From: Bacteroidales bacterium
Lineage (GTDB): Bacteria > Bacteroidota > Bacteroidia > Bacteroidales > FEN-979
Assembly (NCBI GenBank): GCA_030681475.1
Contig: JAUXWT010000043.1
Location: 1 to 41,285, forward strand
DNA: 41,285 nucleotides
Direction of reading: 5' to 3'
Numbering within the stretch: position 1 is the stretch's first letter; each line of letters begins with the position of its first letter. The notes under the pieces were generated by a model. It was not told the origin of the DNA. It worked only from the letters and a program-made list of their open reading frames with translations, and did no database searches. Below are positions 14,686-21,427 of the stretch, in pieces. The position numbers and the translations under genes are program-made.

Positions 14686-15609
14686 ATGTTATCTACTGTA
14701 AAATATTCAGTCGTAGTTCCGGTGTTCAACAGCGAGTCTTCGCTTGAAGAATTGTTTACCGGCCTGAAGGCCGTTTTTGATGCACAGCAGGAACAATTTG
14801 AGGTGGTTTTCGTGGAGGATAACAGCAAGGATCGAAGCTGGGAGATCATCGCTAACCTGAAAAAACTTTACCCGGATCATGTTACCGCAATAAAGCTGAG
14901 TAAAAACTTCGGCCAGCACAATGCAACATTCTGCGGGTTCAGCTTTGCCAAAGGGGAGCTGATCATCACCATTGATGATGATCTGCAAACCCCGCCTTCG
15001 GAGGTTACGAAACTGATCGGCGAATACAACCGTACCGGCGCCGATCTGGTATATGGCTACTATGGCCGGAAAGGACATTCACGGATCAGGAACCTTGGAA
15101 GCCAGTCGCTGAAAACTTCAGCAAAGGTGTTTCATAACTCCCCCGGCGAAGGCTCTTCATTTCGATTGTTAACATCTGATCTTGCCCATAAGATCCTTCG
15201 TCATGAACAGAATTTCATTTTTCTTGATGAAGTGCTGTTATGGTATACCAACGACCTTGCCTTTGTGGAGGTGGCGCACCTGCCCAGGAAATACAAACAA
15301 TCGGGCTATTCTCTTCCGGCGCTGTTCAGGCTTTTTGCCAATGTCGTGCTCTATTATACCATGGTTCCGCTGAAATTCCTGGTTTATGGAGGTTTTCTCA
15401 TTTCACTGGTGACCTTTTTCATAGGGATTTATTTCATCGTCAAAAAAATGGTTTATAATGTCCCCCTTGGATTTACCTCCCTCATCGTGACCATCCTGTT
15501 TTCAACCAGCATCATATTATTCAGCCTTGGCGTTCTCGGCGAATACCTCAGCAGGATCTACCAGGTGCAAAACCGCAAACCGCCATACTCCATCAAGAAA
15601 ATTATTTGA
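14686..15609 (+). CDS. GT2 glycosyltransferase, polyprenyl-phosphate sugar transferase type (307 aa)
   Basis: GT-A fold family 2 glycosyltransferase similar to GtrB/ArnC/DPM1-type enzymes, which load a sugar onto undecaprenyl phosphate at the cytoplasmic membrane. Visible are the nucleotide-binding start YSVVVPVFNSESSLEEL, VEDNSKD (43-49), KLSKNFGQHNAT, and the metal-binding DDDLQ (97-101). Two C-terminal membrane segments follow (about residues 220-290: LVYGGFLISLVTFFIGIYFI and LIVTILFSTSIILFSLGVLG), ending in EYLSRIYQVQNRKPPY, a typical tail for this group. It lies between the SDR and GNAT genes in the same direction. A role in assembling a lipid-linked glycan intermediate fits the flippase and aminotransferase nearby. 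The sugar donor cannot be told from sequence. Confidence 0.88.
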   Translation: MLSTVKYSVVVPVFNSESSLEELFTGLKAVFDAQQEQFEVVFVEDNSKDRSWEIIANLKKLYPDHVTAIKLSKNFGQHNATFCGFSFAKGELIITIDDDLQTPPSEVTKLIGEYNRTGADLVYGYYGRKGHSRIRNLGSQSLKTSAKVFHNSPGEGSSFRLLTSDLAHKILRHEQNFIFLDEVLLWYTNDLAFVEVAHLPRKYKQSGYSLPALFRLFANVVLYYTMVPLKFLVYGGFLISLVTFFIGIYFIVKKMVYNVPLGFTSLIVTILFSTSIILFSLGVLGEYLSRIYQVQNRKPPYSIKKII

Positions 15610-15666
15610 ATGCAAACAATGCAGGCCATTATCCGCCCGTCCGCCCTTTCACCAACACCTAAGTAA

Positions 15667-16344
15667 ATGAAATACACCCAATACGGCATATCTTTTAACC
15701 TCCTCAAAGAAGAGGATATCGAGATGGTCAGACAATGGAGAAACGATCCGGTTGTGTCTGGCAATTATGAATACAGGGAGCACATCACGCCGGAAATGCA
15801 GCAGGAGTGGTTCAAATCGGTCAACAATATCAATAACCTCTATACGATCATCGAATACCAGAGAGAGAAGATCGGGGTCATCAACATAAAGAATATCAAC
15901 TGGGAAGAACGTGTTTGCGAGGGCGGAATTTTTTTCCCCGACCCGAAGCACCATCAATCCTTTATCCCGGCCGTGGTTTCATACATCACCACCGAGATCA
16001 TTTTCAAAGTTTTTGAGTGGAACATCAGCTATGCGCATGTGCTGAAAGAAAATAGAAGTGTGCAAACATTTGTAAAAATGCTGGGTTATGAGCTGATGCC
16101 CGGGCAGGAAGATGTTAACAACCAGCAATATCAGGTCACCGTCGGTTCATTTGAAAAGAATGTCCCAAAGATCAAAAAAGCAATTTCAGCGCTGATGGGG
16201 AATGACACACGGGGAGTATTCCGGATCGAACGACACGAATTTTCCGACCCGGTCGTCCTGCAATGGGAAGAAAAGGTGAAGACAAGCCGGTTTATCGTGA
16301 AGGTTGAAACCACTAGTGAAGGCAGGTTTTATTACTTCTCCTGA
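15667..16344 (+). CDS. GNAT-family N-acyltransferase-like protein (225 aa)
   Basis: The first ~160 residues follow the RimJ/PseH-like GNAT pattern: LLKEEDIEMVRQWRNDPVV at the start, IIEYQREKIGVINIKNINW, GGIFFPDPKHHQS, and a late strand-helix pair (SYAHVLKENRSVQTFVKMLG) that normally contacts the acyl donor. In glycan clusters such enzymes N-acylate amino sugars. Here it could transfer the chain made by KAS III and SDR from ACP or CoA (inference). The C-terminal ~65 residues are an extension not seen in minimal GNAT proteins. Its last 13 nt overlap the end of the convergent sulfotransferase gene. ATG 15667 precedes the family start by 10 residues, which is reasonable. Confidence 0.75.
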   Translation: MKYTQYGISFNLLKEEDIEMVRQWRNDPVVSGNYEYREHITPEMQQEWFKSVNNINNLYTIIEYQREKIGVINIKNINWEERVCEGGIFFPDPKHHQSFIPAVVSYITTEIIFKVFEWNISYAHVLKENRSVQTFVKMLGYELMPGQEDVNNQQYQVTVGSFEKNVPKIKKAISALMGNDTRGVFRIERHEFSDPVVLQWEEKVKTSRFIVKVETTSEGRFYYFS

Positions 16345-17405
16345 GCAGCCACTGCACTTTTTTCGGAAAAACGGCTGTAGATCTTTACAAGTTTCGGCAG
16401 GTTCAGTGATAACCAGCGGCTGCTCCGGTATGGCAGGAACGAACCCCATTGCATCAGCCTGAACAGGATCTTTCCATATATGGCCATGGGGAGGGACTTG
16501 ATGTATAGCTTCATGCTGAATTTAGTCGTCTTCCTGCTGTAACCCATGATATCCGCAGTTTTACCTGCGATCTGGTCAGCTATCTTTACCTCGAGTCCGT
16601 TCAACTGGGTTTTCCACAGGTCCATCCTGCCCGTGTTGACCGGGTACATCAGACTTTTATGGATGTTCCCGATCGCCGGGTCAAGGAAGGCTTTCAACAA
16701 TTCCTCCTTTTTTTTGTAAAATTCAAACACCTCAGGAACATATGGAATGCTGAGGAAAGCGCACAGTTCACGGAACGCTTCATGCGGTTTTGTAACAAGG
16801 TCTTCATACCGGATGATGTAAAACCGGTCGGGAAACCTGTTCTGGCAGGCCAGGAACAACTTGGTGACATACACCCACCGTGCGATCTGAAGTGTCAGTA
16901 CCGGCGCCTCGAGTTTTACCTTTTCAAGATTCTTGATAGAGACATAATTATCCCTGTAATCACGGATAATGCAAATAAACCACGCTTTTGGAAAGATCCT
17001 GATCAGCCTCTTCATGTAAACTGAATAGACAGGGTTTTTATCCCCAACCAGCCTGATCTCCTGCTTCGGGAAAACAGACGAGGAGTGTTCGTTGAGCTTG
17101 ATCAAGAGATCCTGGATGGTGCAGTTGTATTCCATTTTCAGCAGATCTTCCGTGAATTGCTCCTGGTTGATCTTCAGGTTTTCAATCTTTTTACCATTGA
17201 ATACATTGGGCTTGAAAACGTGGTCAATAAATGTTAAAAGATGTGCTTTGTCCCATGTTTTTACATGTCTGAACTTCTGGTATAGCGGCAGGAAAATTGG
17301 CAACTCAGGAGGAATCTTTACGTTCGGGTGTGCGTCAAACAATGTTTTAAGCAAAGTAGTTCCCGATCGGGGCCTGCCAAGGATGAAAAAAAACGGGACA
17401 GCCAT
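16332..17405 (-). CDS. Sulfotransferase family protein 1 (357 aa)
   Basis: PAPS-dependent sulfotransferase fold. The 5'-phosphosulfate loop is GRPRSGTTLL (residues 10-19). The 3'-phosphate binding segment is RDYRDNYVS (148-156). VGDKNPVYSVYMKR (120-133), YEDLVTKPHEAF and a NTGRMDLWK segment near the C-terminus also match the family. It would move sulfate from PAPS onto a glycan or lipid hydroxyl or amine. It is a paralog of the next gene upstream (17484-18587), with collinear blocks such as DAHPNVKIPPE and the C-terminal GSFLPYRSSRWLS / GSYLPSGISLWLS. No signal peptide is seen, so it acts in the cytoplasm. The stop codon overlaps the GNAT gene by 13 nt on the other strand. Confidence 0.87.
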   Translation of the reverse strand: MAVPFFFILGRPRSGTTLLKTLFDAHPNVKIPPELPIFLPLYQKFRHVKTWDKAHLLTFIDHVFKPNVFNGKKIENLKINQEQFTEDLLKMEYNCTIQDLLIKLNEHSSSVFPKQEIRLVGDKNPVYSVYMKRLIRIFPKAWFICIIRDYRDNYVSIKNLEKVKLEAPVLTLQIARWVYVTKLFLACQNRFPDRFYIIRYEDLVTKPHEAFRELCAFLSIPYVPEVFEFYKKKEELLKAFLDPAIGNIHKSLMYPVNTGRMDLWKTQLNGLEVKIADQIAGKTADIMGYSRKTTKFSMKLYIKSLPMAIYGKILFRLMQWGSFLPYRSSRWLSLNLPKLVKIYSRFSEKSAVAAQEK

Positions 17406-17483
17406 GGTCTGATTCTATTTTTAAACTTTTCTTTTCTGCGAAGACAACAGGTCGCAACCCGAACACGAAACCAATGTCATTAA

Positions 17484-18587
17484 CTATTGCCTCTGCGCCT
17501 CTGCGTCTCTGCGGTTTATCTTCCTGACAGCGAAATAATGCCATGTCCTTACCAGCACCAGCAACCTGACCGACAACCAGAGGCTGATACCCGACGGCAG
17601 ATAGGAACCCCATACATAAAGCTTAAAGATCAAGTACCCGTATATTGTCATGGGCCTCGATTTCAGCCAAAGCCGCAGATTAAATCCTTTTTCTGCCTGC
17701 TCATACCGGAAGATGCCGGCGTATTTTCCGGCAACAGCATCAGCCATCCGGATCTCTCCGGGCGTAAGTTCTTTTTTCCATTGCTCCATCCTGCCTGTGT
17801 TTATGGGGTTCATCAGGCTGCCGTGAACACGCTCAACGAGCGGGCTGTCATATGTTTGAAATGTCTCCTCCTTTTTTTTGTAAAAATCGAAGACCGAGGG
17901 CTCAAATGGGATACCGATGAACCTGCAAAGTTCTTCAAGCACCGCCGATTTGTCCGATACCAGATCTTCATACCTGACGATGTGGAACTTTTCGGGGTGT
18001 CTTTTTTTACACTTCAGGAACAACCTGGCCACATACCGCCAGCGGTAAACCTGCAGCGTGAGGATGGGCGCCTCGAGTTTAAGGTCGCTCAATTTACGCA
18101 TTGAGACAAAATTGTCACGGTAATCGCGTATAATGCAAATAAACCGGGCATCGGGGAAAATTTTCAGGAACCGTTCCGTATAGATGGAATATACCGGGTT
18201 CTTATCTCCGATCCTGAGGATCTCCTGCTTTGGAAAGAGGGAGAACCCCTGTTCATTCAGCTTCTTTAAAAAATCCCGGATGGTTCCTTTATGTTTGAGC
18301 GTCATCAGGTTGGCAGTGAATTCTTCGCGATCTATTTTAAGATTTTCCAGCGTCCGGTGAATAAACACATTATGCTGGAAAATAAATGCCACGAAAGATT
18401 GGATCGCCTGTTCATCCCAATCCTTCACCTTCCTGAATTTCTGGTATAATGGCAGCATGATAGGGAATTCAGGCGGTATCTTCACATTTGGATGGGCGTC
18501 AAAGAGGGTGCTCAGCAATGTTGTCCCGGAACGGGGACGCCCCATGATGAAAAATATCGGTACTGTATGCTGGTTGCTGCTTTCCAT
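17484..18587 (-). CDS. Sulfotransferase family protein 2 (367 aa)
   Basis: Paralog of sulfotransferase 1 with the same motifs: GRPRSGTTLL (residues 16-25), RIGDKNPVYSIY, RDYRDNFVS (154-162), RYEDLVSDKSAVLEEL and NTGRMEQWKKEL. The open frame reaches back to 18653, but ATG 18587-18585 (MESSNQHTVPIFFIMGRP) is chosen. The extra upstream residues are translation of the CTCTGCGN repeat at 18601-18624, and the paralog starts just before PFFFILGRP. The C-terminal tail NRRDAEAQRQ is likewise a translation of a repeat array (17491-17514), so the natural end has been replaced or extended. The two genes probably act on different positions or acceptors. Transcription from the flippase side is likely (same strand, about 90 nt gap). 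Confidence 0.87.
   Translation of the reverse strand: MESSNQHTVPIFFIMGRPRSGTTLLSTLFDAHPNVKIPPEFPIMLPLYQKFRKVKDWDEQAIQSFVAFIFQHNVFIHRTLENLKIDREEFTANLMTLKHKGTIRDFLKKLNEQGFSLFPKQEILRIGDKNPVYSIYTERFLKIFPDARFICIIRDYRDNFVSMRKLSDLKLEAPILTLQVYRWRYVARLFLKCKKRHPEKFHIVRYEDLVSDKSAVLEELCRFIGIPFEPSVFDFYKKKEETFQTYDSPLVERVHGSLMNPINTGRMEQWKKELTPGEIRMADAVAGKYAGIFRYEQAEKGFNLRLWLKSRPMTIYGYLIFKLYVWGSYLPSGISLWLSVRLLVLVRTWHYFAVRKINRRDAEAQRQ
17491..17514. repeat. Octamer tandem repeat, CTCTGCGN family (3 units) inside the sulfotransferase 2 tail
   Basis: CTCTGCGC, CTCTGCGT and CTCTGCGG are read on the minus strand as part of the C-terminal RRDAEAQR of sulfotransferase 2. The partner array is at 18601-18624, so this gene is bracketed by the same repeat in the same orientation. 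Confidence 0.85.
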
Positions 18588-18600
18588 TTGGTAATACTTT

Positions 18601-18624
18601 CTTAGCGTCTCTGCGCCTCCGCGG
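18601..18624. repeat. Octamer tandem repeat, CTCTGCGN family (3 units) upstream of sulfotransferase 2
   Basis: CTTAGCGT, CTCTGCGC and CTCCGCGG lie 13 nt upstream of the chosen sulfotransferase 2 start codon. They match the array at the gene's other end. Confidence 0.8.
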
Positions 18625-18677
18625 TTGAACTTGCTATATTGGCGGTTAACCAAACCTGATGTAACAAAAGTAGTAAA

Positions 18678-19997
18678 TCATCCGGTTTTTGGCCTGAATT
18701 TAAAGCGGTTTTTTATATCCCGCAAAAAATGAAAATCACTGGCCCTGAGTCTGAAGATTTCGTTTAGTGGCATTCTGACCATCCTGGAATAGATGAAGAG
18801 AAAGATGATTGAACCAACAGCGTAGCTTACATTGGTTGACCAGGCCGCGCCAATACCCCCATAACGGGGAATCAGGAACAGGTTGAGTATAAAGTTGATG
18901 AAGAGGGCAGGCATAAAAGCGTATATGGCCAATTGCGGTTTTCCCATACCGGTCAGGCGGCTGTTCAGGATACGGAACCCAAGCAGGATCAGGATTCCTG
19001 GCAATACAATCTGTATCATGGCTACACTTTTAACAAATTCATCTCCGAAAACCAGCGGAACCAGGTAAGGGGCGATAAAAAATATGAGGATTCCGGCAAC
19101 CAGCCCGATAAGCAGTGAAACCCTGAATATGGAGGCAACGGTACGGTGAACGAATTTATCGTCGGTGGTGTTTGCGCTTCGGCTCAACACGATTGATTCG
19201 ATGGCAAACGGGATGTGCCACATCTGTTCGGCAATTTGCATCGCGAGTGAATAAAACCCAACCTCCTCGAGGGTCGAGAGTTTTTTCAGCATTAAAATAT
19301 CAAACCGGTAATTAAGTTGCATGATGAAAATCGCGACGGCATTTACCAACCCCAGTTTGATCATGCTTTTCATGATCCCCTCGTGATATTTCCAGGTAAT
19401 GTTATACCTGAACTGAACAATCACCATCCGGTAAGTAATGAAAAACATAATGAAGTTGGCCAGGGCAAGCGCCACAAATGCCCCAAGAACCGACATCTTC
19501 AACCCCCAGACAAAAAGGATGGTAAGGAGCAATGTTATGATCGTGGGTCCGGCATTGATGATGCTTGCCTTTTTGATATCCTCTTTTCCCAGGAAAATCC
19601 CGCCGGCAAAGACATTGGTGAGCAGGAGCGGTATGGTTACCAATACCAGGACAACGATCAGCGGGTCAAAAGATTGACTGTCGGAAAAAAAATATACAAA
19701 TCCGCAGATGATGATGCTCAGCATGCTTGTCCATAACAAAAGCAGGAACAGCGCGGAAATTATATGGTCTTCGGGCAGCAGTTTGTTGCCGATATGATAA
19801 ATGGCGCTCCGGCGTATGCCAAGTTGTGTAAAACCAATGACCATGACCGGCACGACGATGATGGCCGAATACAAACCAAACCCTGCTGCCCCGAGCAATC
19901 GTGTAAGGATAACCCCGATCGCGAGATTGCAAAAAGTCACCATGAGGTTGCTGCCCAGTATGCTTAGAATATCACGAAAATAGGTTCTCTTCGCCAA
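18678..19997 (-). CDS. Oligosaccharide flippase family protein (Wzx-like), 439 aa
   Basis: Polytopic membrane protein with about 12-14 hydrophobic segments and the polysaccharide-synthase/MATE-like pattern of O-antigen and capsule flippases, which move undecaprenyl-linked oligosaccharides across the inner membrane. Typical features are an N-terminal NLMVTFCNLAIGVILTRLLG followed by AAGFGLYSAI, an internal NYRFDILMLKKLSTLEEVGF segment with Asp near the membrane, YSLAMQIAEQMWHIPFAIES, and a late GFRILNSRLTGMGKPQ. Length is normal. It is divergent from the aminotransferase gene, with an octamer-repeat-filled spacer, and upstream of the two sulfotransferases on the same strand. This supports the reading of the region as a surface glycan locus. 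Confidence 0.88.
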   Translation of the reverse strand: MAKRTYFRDILSILGSNLMVTFCNLAIGVILTRLLGAAGFGLYSAIIVVPVMVIGFTQLGIRRSAIYHIGNKLLPEDHIISALFLLLLWTSMLSIIICGFVYFFSDSQSFDPLIVVLVLVTIPLLLTNVFAGGIFLGKEDIKKASIINAGPTIITLLLTILFVWGLKMSVLGAFVALALANFIMFFITYRMVIVQFRYNITWKYHEGIMKSMIKLGLVNAVAIFIMQLNYRFDILMLKKLSTLEEVGFYSLAMQIAEQMWHIPFAIESIVLSRSANTTDDKFVHRTVASIFRVSLLIGLVAGILIFFIAPYLVPLVFGDEFVKSVAMIQIVLPGILILLGFRILNSRLTGMGKPQLAIYAFMPALFINFILNLFLIPRYGGIGAAWSTNVSYAVGSIIFLFIYSRMVRMPLNEIFRLRASDFHFLRDIKNRFKFRPKTG

Positions 19998-20034
19998 GCG
20001 GAATGGAAATAAAAAAATGCATTAATTTCGCAGG

Positions 20035-20042
20035 CAAAATTA
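20035..20042 (-). promoter_or_regulatory. Candidate -7 box (TAATTTTG) for the flippase gene
   Basis: On the minus strand TAATTTTG matches TAnnTTTG 37 nt upstream of the flippase start codon. No -33 TTG is seen because the octamer repeat begins just beyond it. The same TAATTTTG sequence precedes the barrel protein gene and serS. Confidence 0.4.
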
Positions 20043-20051
20043 GCGTATTAA

Positions 20052-20107
20052 TTTTCACTATTTCGCTATTTCGCTATTTCGCTATTTCGCTATTTCACTA
20101 TTTCACT
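20052..20107. repeat. Octamer tandem repeat, ATTTCGCT family (7 units)
   Basis: One TTTTCACT, four identical ATTTCGCT and two ATTTCACT units occupy half of the 120-nt divergent spacer between the flippase and aminotransferase genes and end 10 nt before the aminotransferase start codon. The four identical central units suggest recent expansion. Confidence 0.88.
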
Positions 20108-20117
20108 ATTTATAAAA

Positions 20118-21248
20118 ATGCGCATCCCTTTCAACAAACCTTTCATTCCCTGGCTCGCCTTCAGGCACCTGATCATAGGAGCGCATTCAGGAACGATTGC
20201 GGGTAACGGAAGGTACACGAAAAAATGCCACGCTTTTTTTGAAAAACGGTTTGGGTTTACAAAGGCGCTGATGACCACCTCCTGCAGCGACGCCCTGGAG
20301 ATGAGCGCCCTGTTATGCAGGATTGAACCGGGTGATGAGGTGATCATGCCCTCGTTTACTTTCATGTCGACAGCAAATGCATTTTTGATCAGGGGGGCGA
20401 AGGTCGTTTTTGCAGATACACTCCCGGAATTTCCCAACATTGATCCTGCAGAAATTGAAAAACTGGTTACACCAATGACTAAGGCCATCGTGGTGGTTCA
20501 TTATAGCGGCGTGGCCTGCGACATGGACAGGATCATGGATATCGCGCAACGGAACGGACTTTTTGTGGTTGAAGATGCTGCCCATGCCATCGATTCCTGG
20601 TATAAAGGAAAACCCCTTGGTTCGATCGGGCACTATGGGACCTTTTCCTTTCATGAAACCAAGAACATTATCTCCGGCGAGGGTGGCCTGCTCATTGTCA
20701 ATGACAGGGAATCTGTGAAGCGGGCTGAGATCATCTGGGAAAAAGGGACAAACCGTGCCGCATTCTACCGGGGAGAGGTTGATAAATACAGTTGGGTGGA
20801 TATTGGCTCCTCCTATCTTCCATCGGATGCAGTTGCCGCTTTTCTCTACACGCAACTGTTGCGTTTCGACCGGATTCAGGCGCGCCGCAAGAAAGTATGG
20901 CGGAATTATTATGCATTACTTAAACCGCTCGAGGTGACCGGGTTTCTGAAACGCCCCGTCATTCCTGACTTTGCAACCGTCAATGGCAATCTTTTCTTCA
21001 TTACGGTCAAATCCGCAGAGGTAAGGGATAACCTGATCGCGTTCCTGAAAACTAAAGGGATTATTGCACTTTTCCATTATCTTCCGCTCCATTCCAGCCC
21101 CTATTTCATTGAAAAACACGACAGCCGGGCGTTGCCAAACACCCAACGTTTCAGTGATTGTATTGTCAGGCTGCCTTTCTATAACAGTCTCACCGGCCGG
21201 GAGGCCCGTTATGTCGTTTCATCTGTCAGGCAGTTTTTTAATCAATAA
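20118..21248 (+). CDS. rffA: dTDP-4-amino-4,6-dideoxygalactose transaminase (RffA/WecE type), 376 aa
   Basis: DegT/DnrJ/EryC1-family PLP enzyme. RffA/WecE converts dTDP-4-keto-6-deoxyglucose to dTDP-4-amino-4,6-dideoxygalactose using glutamate. The start MRIPFNKPFI, the block TTSCSDALEMSALLCRIEPG with PGDEVIMPSFTFMSTANAF, Asp153 in VVEDAAHA, and the Schiff-base Lys182 in SFHETKNIISGEGG are all characteristic of this subgroup, as is SYLPSDAVAAFLYTQL. Length is as expected. It provides an amino group that the GNAT protein could acylate. No dTDP-glucose synthase or dehydratase gene lies in this window, so the nucleotide sugar would come from elsewhere. ATG 20118 follows the octamer array by 10 nt. 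Confidence 0.92.
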   Translation: MRIPFNKPFIPWLAFRHLIIGAHSGTIAGNGRYTKKCHAFFEKRFGFTKALMTTSCSDALEMSALLCRIEPGDEVIMPSFTFMSTANAFLIRGAKVVFADTLPEFPNIDPAEIEKLVTPMTKAIVVVHYSGVACDMDRIMDIAQRNGLFVVEDAAHAIDSWYKGKPLGSIGHYGTFSFHETKNIISGEGGLLIVNDRESVKRAEIIWEKGTNRAAFYRGEVDKYSWVDIGSSYLPSDAVAAFLYTQLLRFDRIQARRKKVWRNYYALLKPLEVTGFLKRPVIPDFATVNGNLFFITVKSAEVRDNLIAFLKTKGIIALFHYLPLHSSPYFIEKHDSRALPNTQRFSDCIVRLPFYNSLTGREARYVVSSVRQFFNQ

Positions 21249-21357
21249 TCAGACCTGTCTTTTTCCTGATAAGTTCAAATCCTTGCCCTGGTTAGTTTCA
21301 TCAGGCAGGTTGATTCTACTGACATATGGCAGGGCTGAAAAAAAAACGTCCCCATTA

Positions 21358-21389
21358 TTTGGAATCAGGACAGACAAGTATTATATTTA
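21358..21389 (+). promoter_or_regulatory. Promoter of the 1218-aa T9SS protein gene
   Basis: TTTG at 21358-21361 and TATATTTA at 21382-21389 are separated by 20 nt, close to the -33/-7 consensus (last base A instead of G). A 38-nt leader would precede the start codon at 21428. Confidence 0.5.
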
Positions 21390-21427
21390 CGTCGAATTTC
21401 CTTTAATATTTACCAAAAACCAACAAC

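Noticed and set aside
18588-18653. Longer start for sulfotransferase 2
   Set aside because: The extra residues are a translation of the CTCTGCGN repeat; the paralog begins just before the GRPRSGTT loop.
20052-20107. CRISPR array
   Set aside because: Units are 8 nt, contiguous and without spacers; no cas genes are in the window.
20313-20855. 180-codon minus-strand frame inside rffA
   Set aside because: Antisense shadow; the plus-strand aminotransferase has full motifs.
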